Counted from the stretch's first letter, positions 23,342-34,930 are shown. The stretch is DNA of 64,000 nt from Pseudofabraea citricarpa (GCA_029641185.1 JAPWGK010000004.1:1054001-1118000); one strand, 5' to 3'. Program-made: numbers and translations. The notes: a model not told the origin generated them from the sequence alone.

Positions 23342-23960
23342 ACTGCTGGTCCCTTAATCCACTGACTCGGCTCTTTTGAGGTCATCGCAGCCTCTGTTCT
23401 TTTACTTCAAATCCACGCTTGCAGATCTCATCAAGTTCAGCCCTTCCCGAATCTAAGTGATAAAAATGAGTCAATCCAGCCTGACTTGAGATGATTGACA
23501 TCCAATTTGAGATTTTTGGAAGCCGAAGAAGATTATCGCGCTCGATGTGTTCTTCTTCAGGTTAGTAGTTATCGGCTGTGTACAGAACGCTAGCTATCTT
23601 GTCCTTAGCTGTTGTGTTAAGCGAGCTGGGCAATGACCCACCACGATCAAAAACATCATCAGCTATGCGTCAACACGACACCGAGACTCACAGCATGGAT
23701 GCTTTCACGTAATTTGAAGCCCTTGGCCCAATAGTGAAGTAGAATGGATTGTAGTATTGAACGCCGATCCAAATGAGGTGGATTTTCTTGGTCCTCGTCG
23801 AAAAGCGCTCGATTCTTGCTTCTTATATTCTAGCCACCCTTACCTGGATACCTAAATCTGATATCGGAATTTTAGAAGGAAATAGATACCATCGTTGGAG
23901 ACGTATCACCGGTATAGAAAAAAGCCTTGAGACATTTGATTGGGAGTGGCTTGCATCGAC
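23342..23960. promoter_or_regulatory. Divergent promoter region between lipase-like gene and Zn2Cys6 gene
   Basis: About 620 bp between outward-facing genes, with no coding frame that can be supported. Such head-to-head spacing would allow the regulator to control both itself and the hydrolase; no binding site could be assigned. Confidence 0.4.
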
Positions 23961-25508
23961 ATGGCATTATTGGGTCCACTGGACAAGCGGAGGTTGAAGA
24001 CCCGTTGTGATGCTTGCGCCAAACGGAAGATCAAGGTAAGTTATGTCCTCATTTTCAGGTCATTGGAGGGAATTTCTGACTACTTAGTGCGATGGTGGCG
24101 TACCGTGCAATTATTGCCAGAAGAAGAAACAAACATGCGTTCGACCGACTCAACCTACAGGCTGCAATGCAATTTTCGTGGACTCTTCGGAACCTGGAAA
24201 ACAAGCTTGTCCTAAAGAAACCAGTGTAATATGCCTTCAATCATTTTGGTAATCGGATACTAAATTTAACCAGACCCTTGTTGTGCAGAGAAGGGAACTA
24301 AAGACTCTTCATAACGTACCAAGCCAGCCAGCTGAAATCTTCATCCGTCATTTCTTCTCCACATTCCTCGTCAGAAACGATTTTGCAGGAGGTCCATCAC
24401 TTGATAGAGACACCATAACGTCTCAATTTCAATCACATAATGGCTTACATCAAGCAGTCGTCGCTGTCGGTGCCTTGGACTTTGCTCGAGGGCACTCAGG
24501 CATTCCTGCATCGACCCAAAAAGCCTCAACTATACGAGCACTATCAGCATACCGTGATTCTGTTGTAGCGACTCAAGCAGAACTCACAAAGAACAACTTC
24601 CTTCGGAGTGATGCCACATTATGGACGACATTCTTCTTGGGCATGTTCGAATTGATGTATGACGTCTCTGGTGAGGGATGGGTGAAACATATTCTATATG
24701 GCACATCCAAAATCCTTCAATGTCGTGGCCCAAGAGCACATATATCCGGTTCTGGTCGATCGTTCTTCCTTACAGTGAGAGTATTTGAAATTTGTCGCTC
24801 ATTAATATACTCGGAGCCAAGCTTCTTGTGCCAGGAGGAATGGAAATCTCTGATGAATGAAATGTGGATTGGCGAGCTGGGTGGTGAATGGCATCCGAAA
24901 GAGACTCTGTTTGATCTAATGATCTGTTGTTCATCGTTAGCATTGCGGCAAGTCGTATCCAAAAATATTGAGAGTTTTTATTAACCCAGTTATGTAGGGT
25001 ATGGGAAGTTGTCGAACCTGATGCGAATCTTGTAGCATGTGACCTCGACAACGTCCTTCGGGAACTGGCTACCGAAGGAATAAGTATTCAGAACCAGCTG
25101 CTTCAATGGTATCCCGACTTCATTGAGTGGGCTGTATTACACGATACGCCCGAGAACAAAGCCCGGTCAAGCCTTGCAAATATTTACTACCATGCAATCT
25201 CCATTTTTCTTTCCGGCATATTTGACTACCGTTTTCAGTTCAACAACCAGCTTACACCGGCAATCGCTCCTGCGTCTATCGACTATCACGTTAGCAATAT
25301 CCTATCAATGACCGGCCTGGCGCTTCAAAAAACCAATCTTGGAGGGCCGTTGTTCTTTTTTCCATTGCGAGTAGCTGGTGCTCGAGCAAAATCAAAGAAA
25401 GATCAACAACTGCTCCTCGAAATGTTGAAGGAGATCTCCAACAGGAGCTTTATTGTTGCTAATGCCTTCGATTCTGATTTGAGAATGCTATGGGACCAAA
25501 CAGCATAA
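23961..25508 (+). CDS. Zn2Cys6 transcription factor with fungal_trans_2-like domain, ~469 aa
   Basis: Exons 23961..24035, 24088..24225, 24274..~24951 and ~24990..25508. The zinc cluster is split by intron 1 (52 bp, phase 0): RCDACAKRKIK joins CDGGVPCNYCQKKKQTC, giving C16-X2-C19-X6-C26-X5-C32-X2-C35-X6-C42, a canonical Gal4-type DNA-binding motif. The rest is helical and matches the fungal-specific 'fungal_trans_2' regulator style: AEIFIRHFFSTFLVRNDF, HQAVVAVGALDFARG, TLWTTFFLGMFELM, then a C-terminal part from VWEVVEPDANL to LRMLWDQTA. The third intron is uncertain: GT at 24952 or 24955 with AG at 24989, or GT at 24935 with AG at 24997; all keep frame. It sits between two minus-strand secreted hydrolases, which makes them candidate targets (inference). 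Confidence 0.85.
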
Positions 25509-25653
25509 TAGTTCAGGACCACATGGGCCATGTTCAGAGATTATTCATCATGGTTCATTAAGGACACAAACAAGAATTATGTACAGGTCATTAGAATATT
25601 TTATCTACAAAGCCTTGGTACCAGCCCCATTGCTCAATGGTCGCTTCAATATA

Positions 25654-26968
25654 TTACTCTATTTCTCGTCGGCCGATCTTGTTAGCCTGTTTCCTGATCC
25701 ATCGTTCGGCAACCTTGTAGATGGCAGCGTTGTTCTTCTCAAGGAATCCAAAATGGGCATTGCCCTTGATGCCAATTTCGCCCAACTTGATCCAGTCTGC
25801 CTTCACACCAACTTGCTCCAGGAAATCGATAACACAGTGGTCATAGGTAGCGTGGGGCGAGGCTTCTCCTGTGATTGCAACATAGGGGACCGTAGCAAGG
25901 TTTGGCAGAGTTCTAACGGTATATCCTTCAGTGGAGTTTGATTGCAAAATGCATGATCTCTTAGCAGGAGTATCTTCTCCAACAGTCTCTGTGACAAGAT
26001 CCGTGTAGTTTGAGATAGGTGGGTTGAAGTTGAGATTCGTAACAGTTAAGCCGAATGGACGAGCGGACGTACGGCCGACTGACGATGTGGTGTTCCCAAT
26101 GTAGGACTGGAAGGGAATGTTTCCTGGCTCGAGGTTTACGTTTCCGGCAACGAGAGATGGGCATTCGTCCGAGAGCAGGATTGGGTGAACGGCACCAATT
26201 GAGTGAGAGAGGAGGAATGATGGACCAATCAACTCCAACAAAGCACAACCGGACGCCCGCATCGACAATTCTTGGCGGGTATTGTTCGATGTGAGTGGAA
26301 TAAAGTTTGCCTCAAAGGCATCGAATACGGGATCGCCTTTCAGACCAGTCTGCGAATATTAGCATTCGTTTTACGGTTGAGAGATACATAAACTTACGCC
26401 AGGCCATTGCGTGTGTAGCTGACTCTGAGGGTATGCATTCGTCACTTCTGGGGCAGTGAAACCCTTTTCGGTGATCTCTGAAGTTGATCCAATGCGCAAT
26501 GGGTAGCCCGTTAGATCATTCTGAGTAGCTCGTCCCACTGAAGTTTGATCAACTATATACACCATATAACCAGCATCTAAAAAGTAAGACGCAAAGCCTT
26601 TACGGTTGTCAGGTGTTTGAAGCCAGACCTAAATAATTAATTAATACAACCATAGCTTTGTAAAATGTGGTGGGACATTTGTGACATACAGCACCAGAGC
26701 TTCCTCCGCCGTGGAACAGAACAACCGGGTATGGTTGCTTGATCCCTTTGAAGGGTGTAAGCTTTTCGACATACAATTGATCATATGTCAGAGTGCCAAT
26801 GGCAGCCGCGACATATTGACCGCCAACCCAGAATGCATCGCGCTTGTAGAATGTTTCTGCCGAAGAACATTTGGGTGAAACGGCGTTGATGCCCGTACAG
26901 TCGCTAGGGGAGCAGTTTGCGACGGCGGCGCTCAGGCTGAGAGCCAAAAAGGAAACAAATGACAGCAT
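25654..26968 (-). CDS. Secreted esterase-713-like alpha/beta hydrolase, 401 aa
   Basis: Three exons, 26690..26968, 26398..26628 and 25654..26349; introns of 61 and 48 bp, phase 0. MLSFVSFLALSLSAAVANC is a signal peptide. The protein follows bacterial esterase 713 block by block: FWVGGQYV, TYDQLYVEKLTP, YPVVLFHGGGSSGAVW, TPDNRKGFASYFLDAGY, VYIVDQTSVGRA. The nucleophile elbow is S-H-S220-I-G (SxSxG rather than GxSxG). It is followed by NLE244PG, where Glu replaces the usual Asp as the acid, and by the catalytic H369 in KGNAHFGF. As I recall, esterase 713 uses the same Ser-Glu-His set. Sequons NNTR, NTTS and NYTD fit secretion. The substrate is unknown. It converges with the Zn2Cys6 gene (145 bp between stops). 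Confidence 0.87.
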
Positions 26969-28090
26969 CTTGGAATATAAAGGAGTGTGAGATGCTCGAA
27001 TGTCAAAGTATAAATTTTAATAAGCGGCAAACCCTCAGTCCGACGAAAAAAGCTTCCAACGGAAGGGATCTGCTAATGACTTTAATCTATCCGCCACCAC
27101 TTTCCACGTGCAGGATACCCAAGCTATGTAAGCACATCAGACCAATCGGAGCATGGTTACCTCTGGATGCGAGTTGTCGTCCACTTTGCTCATGACTTGT
27201 AATTGCTTCCCATGTTAGTAAATGAGCAGTACGCGGAGCTTGCAACCAGCGACTATCCGAGAACAACGCCGAACTCTCGAGCAGCAACAATGGGGTCTTT
27301 ATCTCCAGAATAACGGCAGGGGTAGCCATATTGCAAAGGTTGTGATGAAAGTGGCGGAGGCACAATAATGCCTCGTCTCTCGAGCAAAACCTTGAAGCTC
27401 CGTCTTTCACCAACTGTAGTACCGTTTGGCTGTTCGGTTTCTACGTTTTGGACTTTGTTGATGTGAGTGTTTCGAAGATTTGAAAGGTTTCGAGGACGCT
27501 GGGGAGGGTTTTAATAACATTGGTTTCCGGGTACCAAGCTTGTTGTACCCAGCAGATTTCTGATCTGGCCAGTTCTACGGCTTTTCGCTGCAACTATCCG
27601 TAGTCAACAACACATGTTTTTCATGGATGGTGTGTATCATGTTGATGTGAAGCTACAGAAGAGCGGCCTCAACTCCAAGTTTGGTCACTATGAAGGGATT
27701 CTGCAGGTACGGAGAACAATACGAGGATGGAGTTGTCGGCCCCTCATGTCCAAGTGTAATGATTGGCTTTTGTCTCCATGGCGCGACTTTAGCGACTCGA
27801 TTGCAAGGAAACCGGGGGCGGACGACGGACGTGCCTTGCCAGGGATGCTCCCAGCGACCTGGTTTGTTCTGGAAGCCCCCCAACGGAAGAGATTATGAGT
27901 CGCTTTATGATTTCATAACTTTATGGTTTATTGCAACCATATGATATTTAGGAATCATGAACTTGATACGAGTTTGTATGCTCTTAAACGACGACATGTT
28001 TTTTTTTTTTGCTGGTAAGTACTTACACTATACTCTGCAGAGAGAAAAAAGGCTATCAGGGTGCAGTTGAAAGTTTGCCAATCTTTTCTT
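26969..28090. other. Intergenic with coding-like remnant
   Basis: The left part is the promoter of the esterase-713-like gene. 27226..27593 holds a degenerate coding-like segment (separate entry). The stretch 27594-28090 has overlapping frames on both strands but no recognisable product, and a T10 run near 28003. Confidence 0.4.
27226..27593 (-). pseudogene. Coding-like 3' remnant with apparent frameshift, unidentified family
   Basis: On the minus strand a frame reading RKAVELARSEICWVQQAWYP ... VLETFQIFETLTSTKS hits a stop. One frame over, coding-like sequence continues: KVQNVETEQPNGTTVGERRS ... IIVPPPLSSQPLQYGYPCRY, then AAREFGVVLG and a stop. The two frames abut near 27440. That looks like a single-base loss in the 3' end of an old gene, or a poorly spliced exon pair. 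I could not assign a family, and no intact 5' part is visible upstream. Confidence 0.3.
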
Positions 28091-28654
28091 CTACGACGTA
28101 CGGTGCCGTAGCGGGCAAAATATCGGCATTGTCGTCAAGGGAAGTTCCTTGTATATGAAAGTTAAATAAACTCCAAAATGAAATTTCGAGTTATCCAACC
28201 CAACGACCTTGGGGATCCACTGCGTTAAGTTTCCAAAGTGTTTCTTAGGATTCATGCCCTCTTCGTCTCTACAAACTCTCCGGTAGCAGAGCTCGGCAAT
28301 GCAGTGGACATGAGGCTTTGTCCAAGGCTCAAAGTGCAGATGTGTTATCTCTGGGCCTTGAAACTGGCAAACCACCTTCCTTTGGAAGCTTCTGTTCCGG
28401 TAATACTTTTGCGCCCCGACCAGCCTGCGGTTTTTCAGATCTACGCGCCATGCCCACACTCAAAGCGATCGTGATTGCCCAAGCTCGCATATGAACTGTC
28501 AGGTACTTGCAGATCGTACAAAAGACCAGACCCGTCGGAACCGGCTCGATGGTGGACTGATCAATGGATACAGTAATAATTACGGAATTGTGGGGAAGCT
28601 GAAGAAGGCTGAACACTTCTTTCGATCCCTGAGCTTCCCCGACATTTTTCCCAT
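28091..28654 (-). CDS. Possible small spliced gene, ~140 aa, unknown
   Basis: A model with exons 28584..28654, 28445..28495 and 28391..28091 keeps frame across two GT-AG introns (88 and 53 bp). It gives a basic start MGKMSGKLRDRKKCSAFFSF, a middle segment with NHDRFECGHGA, then FEPWTKPHVHCIAELCYRRV and a hydrophobic C-terminus. The C-G-H and C/H-rich segments resemble small fungal zinc-binding proteins. However, intron 1 has a weak acceptor context and no family is recognised. It may be a remnant. Confidence 0.22.
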
Positions 28655-30028
28655 TCCGCTAGCTTTGCTAGTTTGACGATTGCTTTCCACTGGTCATTGC
28701 TCTTGGAGCCATTCAAAATGTGTCTGTGTGGTGTTCACAAGACCTTCATCCAAGACTGTTTGATCAAAACTTTCTTTCGAGAACGATTCAACAGTAGAGT
28801 TTTTGTGATAAGGATGATTGACTTTCTTTCAGCGCCGTTGTCGGGCAAGCGAGATGTCATGAGCTCCAAGAAAAGCGGAGGCAGGAGAGGCGAGGAGATG
28901 GGAAACCCCAGAAGGTCCGGAATGGTGTGGCAAAACCTGCAAGGAAACCCAGTCTTTCTTCTGACCGGAAATTATACAACGACTATCCGTTCAGAATGAG
29001 GCGACCTATGATGCTCTTTCTACAGTCGTAAGTAAGAGTCTGACTGTACTGCAGGAAGAGAAGAAGATCTCTTCGGAGAAGATGCAGATAACTGACTTGT
29101 AGTTCCAAATAAGGAAATATTCACGACTTCGTCAACTTTGTTTAATGAATCTCCGTGTTCGTTGAAAAGAAGAGATCAAAGTCATTTCTTCCGTCCACAG
29201 CGTTTCTTTTCCGTAGAACAAAGTTCAGATAGTGGAGCCAATGCTTGCTCGACTCACTCCAGGTCCCATGCAGAAAATAAAGTGCACACGTGGAGTGCCC
29301 CGATCTTACTTGATGTAAACTCACATCTTCAATCTGCTAGCACATGCCCTGTCCTCGTCAAGGGACGGCCCTAGAAATCATTGTGGCAGAGTCGGCAGAC
29401 GAGGCTATTAGTTGGGCAGCTTATAGTAGCGTTGCTTTTGATGCGTGGCTGCATTGAAGAAAGACCTTCTACATTCGTTCTTTGCAGAGGTACCGACAAT
29501 CTCAGATAAGATCATCACTGCAGGTACTGCCTACTTCAGAAGGAGATCTCGTCTCAAGATCATCATCTACTTGACTTTTTTTGTTGTCGTGTGACTTTCT
29601 TCAAGTCTGTTCCGGAAAAACGAAAATAAACTCGTTTTGAATTTACCAGACTTTCGTTGTATTAGACTCTCGGGGCGCTGTCCGCAGTTCGAAAGGCCTG
29701 TAACCTTCTTCACAGCATCTTCCCTACGCTTTTGGCCCTTGTCTTCGCCGTCCAAGAATGGGTTCAACCCACCCTATCCTCATTACACTTAAGCATTCGT
29801 ACCCTTACTAAATCATTGTGCCCCAACTACATCTCGACAGGATCGCCATGAGTCAAGTCAATCTTTACTAGATACGACTGATCACTAGATCGCTGTACTT
29901 GAGATCTACTAGACCCTATCGTGAGATCAACATCGCCGCAGGTCCAGGCTCGATTTTTCATGATTTAGTACCTCAGTTGTACAGCAGGAAGAATAGACTG
30001 TTTGCCGTCGTCACTTGCATAGCCAAAC
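28655..30028. other. Intergenic upstream of the rhodopsin-domain gene
   Basis: About 1.4 kb with no gene I can support. The 400 bp before 30029 should hold the promoter and 5' UTR. Confidence 0.5.
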
Positions 30029-31666
30029 ATGTCGTCCACTCTCGCAGCGACAGCGTCGGCGACGTTGGCGACTGCTATTCCCAGCGGGACCATTTCAGCA
30101 CTCATCGGCCAGCCTCCAGCAACAGAGACAGATTACTGGGTTGTCAAATACTTACTATTAGCCTTTGGACTGGACACAGACCCTATGAAAGGAATCGTTA
30201 TACCACCACTGCGGCCGAATCCGTATGAATTTGAAACGAGAGGACCAGGAATTATCGTTAGCATGAGCATTGCTATTGCTTTCATGATCATCATCACTGG
30301 ATTGAGACTCGGGGTTCGTGTCTTCAGACGAGGTCTGATGGTGGGAATGGATGATGTATTCATCATCCCTGGCGTGGTAAGCTGATAATTCAATTTTCAT
30401 GATACTTTTTGCTTGGTTATATAACAAATTGTATTGCCATAATCATCTGGTCGTCATCGATTTCAAAGCATATAGTTGTGCAGTTTTTGCTTCGGGGATA
30501 TAGGAAAGACTATGATAACCTTCTCGAGATCTTCAATGGAAAAAAAAAACTATCAAGCACAAGCTAACTGTTGTAGTTACTCGCTGTTGCCTGGCCGTCC
30601 CTTCAAATTGCAGCAGCTATGTATGGAGGAGCAGGGAAACACATGTACGATTTGACATACGAGGAGTATGCGGTATTCAAAACAACTACCAATCTGTGCA
30701 AAGTTATCTTCTTTGTCGGCGTCGGAATCATCAAGGTCTCGATCTGTTTTTTCAACCGACGTCTGACATCTCTAACCGGTCGAGCTTGGACGATCTACAA
30801 TAATGTTTTCCTCGGCCTACTGTTCGTTTATATTCTGCTCTCGCTTTTCTGGACCATCTTCCAATGCGATCCAGCTTATGGGGGCTGGGATCCTATTCGC
30901 ATCGGTAAAGAAGGGAAGAAGGCTGTATGCCAATCGGACAACATTGTTGGAAGCTCATTGAGCGTCATCCACGTAATTATGGATTTCGGGCTCCTCGCTG
31001 TACCCATAATCGTGCTGTGGAAGGTTAAGATGGGATTTGGGACCAAGGCTCGTCTTTATCTAGTCTTTGCGATCGGTGGTATGAGTGCAATCGGCTCAAT
31101 TATTCGGCAAATCGAGCAGAGCCGATTGAAGAGCGATGTCACTTGTAAGTTGTCTTACACTAAGTCCCAAGGCATTTCAAAAACTTACTGTGCAAATAGT
31201 CACTTTTGTCGCTTTGCAGAATTGGACATTGGTTGATTTAACATTTGGTGTCGCCGCGGCATCACTACCGATCCTTTCAGCTTTCATCCCACAGAAATGG
31301 AAGTCCGTTACAGGATCTCGTCAAACACCCGGCTATGATGGATTTAACGGATATGGTAATAGCTCACAGAGAGGAGGGGCTTACATCCGTTCCACGAGGA
31401 GGACGAGTATCTCTGGGAAGCGGGATCGGACCGACAGCGAAGAGAATATTGTCCGTACCGATGAGGTCGAATTAACGTATCAAAATCGGAATCCAGACAG
31501 CAAAGAGATGTACATGGAAGATGCTAGTGCGACGACGAGTTTCAACGGCAATCTAGGGAGCAAGCCACATAAGGAGGATCTGGCACGAAGAAATGACTTG
31601 GAATTTGGCCAGGATGGCATCATTTCAAAGAGTGGACATCAGGCCTGGATCGGAGAGGCACGTTAA
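30029..31666 (+). CDS. Fungal rhodopsin-domain (PF20684/SAT4-like) seven-TM membrane protein, 460 aa
   Basis: Exons 30029..30376, 30577..31144 and 31200..31666; introns of 200 bp (phase 0) and 55 bp (phase 1). A ~75-residue N-terminal segment precedes seven hydrophobic helices, e.g. IIVSMSIAIAFMIIITGLRL, KVIFFVGVGIIKVSICFF, VFLGLLFVYILLSLFW, IHVIMDFGLLAVPIIVLW, LYLVFAIGGMSAIGSI, and a seventh around LTFGVAAASLPILSAF. Family landmarks are GLRLGVRVFRRG...GMDDVFI after TM1, the FQCDP extracellular motif, and WKVKMGFGTKARL after TM5. The cytosolic tail of ~130 residues is polar (RSTRRTSISGKRDRTDSEEN). Members of this broad fungal family are of unknown or GPCR-like function; some contain a CFEM domain, absent here. 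The first intron is unusually long for the window. Confidence 0.9.
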
Positions 31667-32614
31667 ACCTTTGATGATCACTAAAACATTATTCTTTATT
31701 ACATTCTTCTTGTCATTTCCGAACGGATACCCGATTTTTTGCTGTAGATATTTGTATTCATTTCTGCGTATTTTTCTTTTGTTGCATGAAATATGATGAA
31801 CGATTTTCTTTCCTGAACTCTAACACCCGCTTCATCTAACATCCAGACAAAACTTCAAACTTAGATTCTTTCAAGTATATCTTGAAGACATTTTAGTAAG
31901 AAATTAGCTTTTCTTTTTCTTTCAAACTTCAAACTAGGTCAGCAAGTAACCGTCAAGTTATATATTTTCTCTCTTTTATTTTCCTCTTTATTTAATAAAG
32001 AAAGATTGAATTCGATGTCCACCCGGTACATATATTCATGGTTGGTTTATATTTATTTTGGGAATCATAGAATCAAGGCGATACAGGAGGAATTTCATGA
32101 GGACCGTAATCATGGGTTATGATACTCATAACACAGATTAAAGATATTCCTTTGCCTTGAAATTATCAGTGATTATTAAGTCACTACTGTGTATATTCTT
32201 GTTATCATTCTCACTGTGTTCAATCCATTGTTTTGTTTTTCTGTTGGAAAATTTTCCTAAGTTTGTTGCATATGACCAAGGTATCAAGCCAACCCTTCAT
32301 TTATATATCCCTCTGCAAAGACGACATAAAAAGTTGAATACAGTCACACTTTAACTTCAGCGCAAAGAATGTGCACAAATAGAAAGTAAATTATATCCCG
32401 ACCATCAACTTGCCAACCAGCAATTGAGCAAATCACGTGAATATACTCATTCTTCCCCTAGCCCCGCTCCGAGGATTGGCCGGTGTAACACAAGTGCGAA
32501 AGTCCACGCCATCGCTTTGCAGCCGACATAAAACTTACATTCCATCTTCTCCTACTTCCCATTCTAAAGCAAACAAGAAGAGTTGGCAGGGAAATCAAGT
32601 AAAGGTAGACAGAA
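31667..32614. other. AT-rich intergenic
   Basis: 3' UTR of the rhodopsin-domain gene and promoter of the next plus-strand gene; no coding frame supported. Confidence 0.5.
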
Positions 32615-33849
32615 ATGGGGAACTTCACGACCAACGATCGCATATCTCTAGCGTACCAAGAACATGGGTCTCCATCTTCTCCACCGCTTATCCTTGTAAG
32701 ATCCCTCCTCTTGCTCACTTGAAGAGAAAGTGCATTGTGCTGAGCAGAAAAACAGTTACATGGATTCACGGGATCTTCAGAGGTCTGGAAGAGGAATATC
32801 CCTGCTCTAGCAGAGAAATACCATGTCTTTGCTCCGGATCTTCGAGGCCATGGTGCGAGTGACAAGCCGAAACATGGGTATCATGTCAGTAGACTTGCTG
32901 TAGATCTCAAGGAGCTGCTGGTGCATCTTGATCTTGAAAAGAGAGAAGATTTACGAGTTATCGGGGGGAGTTTAGGATGCTCGATATTATGGTATGGTTC
33001 TGGTTTTTTTGGGTAGTTCTTTTATGCTTTTTCCCTTTTTCATTTGCAATTATCTCTCTTGCTTATTTTTTTCTTTTTTTTCTTTTTCTGACTCAGTGTC
33101 TTCTGGTAGTTCAGAATGACTTACCGGGATGAAGCAAGTGCACATGTCTCACAAAAGATGCTCTCAAGAACCAATCTTCCACCTACACAATGCTGCAAGG
33201 AAAGTGCTTACGGAAATCCAGGTGCTACGCCGAACTCTTTACCACGTCACCATTCTCACACATGGTATTTGTGGATCAGTCGCCGCTCCAAAACTCAACT
33301 CTCGATGGTTGGGACTCGCGATTCTGTAACAGAGGTATGAACTCGGCCACCGCGGTTGCCGCTCTCCAAGCCACACTCTCCTTGTCCCCCGAAACGGCAC
33401 ACAAAGGGACCATCTCGGGATGCCTCTCATATCGATCTCACCCGCGGGCTACAGACAAGATCCAAGCCGGTTCAGCTGAAGCCCAAGAAGACGAAGCTTT
33501 CTTCCTGGGTGAAGCCATGAAAGGCAATGCAGAATGGTATGGTCGTTTGATGGCCGATCATACTTCTCTCGATTGGCGGTATAGTATCCCTGCGAATTTT
33601 GGGGCTGGGAGTAAGAGCAAAACGAAGGTTTTTGTCGTGGCAAGCAGTAGAAGTGGGTGTTTTCCCAGTCTGGGACCAATGGCTGTGGTGGAGTTGATTA
33701 ATCGCAGATCTGGCGGCGGAAGAGCGGCGGATGATGAGAAGGCAAAAGGCGTAGTTGTTGAGTGGGGTGGCCATTGGTGTTATTGGGAGGATCCGGAGAA
33801 GTTCAATAAGCTTATACTGGAATTCTTGGCTGAAGACATTAAGCTTTGA
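32615..33849 (+). CDS. Alpha/beta hydrolase (AB_hydrolase_1 type), 314 aa
   Basis: Exons 32615..32695, 32756..32991 and 33222..33849, with introns of 60 bp (phase 0) and 230 bp (phase 2). The start MGNFTTNDRISLAYQEHGSP has no signal peptide, so it is likely cytosolic. Motifs: oxyanion-hole LHGFTGSS (HG at 29-30), VFAPDLRGHGASDKP, nucleophile elbow G97-G-S99-L-G101, then LWCYAELFT and VFVDQSPLQN across the second splice, and a C-terminal GGHWCYWEDPEKF with the probable catalytic H290. These features match the haloperoxidase/epoxide-hydrolase-like alpha/beta hydrolases. The acid residue is not clear to me. The second intron is long and pyrimidine/poly-T rich, and its 3' splice site is chosen because it restores the conserved WCYAELF segment. 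Confidence 0.82.
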
Positions 33850-34333
33850 GAGATTGTGTTTTATCTAAGAGTAGTACCATAATACAATACAAGTTGTTTG
33901 ATGGTATTATTTTTCACTGTGATGGCTTAAACATTACCTAGCAAAAAGCCAAAGCCTTGAATTGTTTTGATGAACTTGTAACTATACCAAATTGAACATA
34001 TTAGGTATATAACAAAGTATAAAGATTCTAACTGTTTTGTTGGCCAAAATCATTCAAACCATAAATTATATAATTTCTTACACATGAAGAAAATAGAATA
34101 CTTCGACAGTTGGATAGCTGCCTAGAGACCCCTCTCCCAAGCCTCTAACTATCAAAACACCACGCCAACAAAGAATATCTAGATACCAACAGTTCAACCG
34201 GTTCAAAATCAAATTAGCACGATCAACATATACCAACAAGGGGAGATTAACGAGCGTTACGAAAACAATCAATCGTCTACGTTAAGACGTGCCGAATTAG
34301 GTTACTGTCTGTTTCTTTGTCACCTCTTTTAGC

Positions 34334-34415
34334 TCCGGTTGTCAGTCGATTTACGGTTGTCACGTCACCGATAATTATAAAAATTTCAATCGATATAAGA
34401 AAAAGCGTTGGTACC
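34334..34415. repeat. Dispersed repeat, copy 1 (CCGGTTGTCAGTC...ACGGTTGTCA)
   Basis: Aligns with 35077-35134: both have CCGGTTGTCAGTC, then TTACGGTTGTCA, then TTTCAA(T/C)CG followed by ATAAG. Most differences are C/T or G/A, as expected after RIP. Confidence 0.6.
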
Positions 34416-34719
34416 ACTGTACCAGTCTGTGCTCGTTAGAGAATAAGAGCGTTACCGAAATACAGGATATTATGATATACCATATTGGGACGAAGGCTGA
34501 CTTGCAGTAGTTGCCTGACTGGCGCTTGGCGGCTTAGGCTGTTGGAGAGTTTGGCTATATGAGACAGGCTTTATAACAGCTGGCGGAGCTTGAGATTCAC
34601 CTTAAGATTCAACACGCGTTAACACTACCTGGGTATCATTCTATCGCCTCTCTTTCAATGAACTTCTCACACTCTATTTATTGATATAAATCAGGGTATG
34701 ATAAGAACCTAGGTAATAT

Positions 34720-34930
34720 GAAAATCAATCTTGATTATTACTCTCATTCAACCACCTGCTTCTTTCTCGTCTCTTGAGATCAAAGCTGTCAGTCAGCTTA
34801 TAATTATTAGTATCATTCAACCGCCTGCTTCTTTCTTGCCTCTTGGGATTCATCAGCTTGTGTATCGACCGATCGACTGCTTCTTTCTCACGTCTTAAGA
34901 TCCAAGCCATCGGTCAGCTTATGATCATCA
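34720..34930. repeat. Degenerate ~65-bp tandem repeat, three units
   Basis: Units share (A/G)CC(A/G)CCTGCTTCTTTCTyG-like cores followed by CTTGAGATC/CTTAAGATC and GTCAGTCAGCTTAT or GGTCAGCTTATGATCATCA. The minus-strand translation shows matching (K)RxERSRxLN peptides, but the frame has no gene context. Confidence 0.65.

Noticed and set aside
27000..30000. Idea that the 22-34 kb region is a secondary-metabolite cluster
   Set aside because: No PKS, NRPS, terpene synthase, DMATS or P450 in the window; the genes fit secreted-enzyme and signalling roles.
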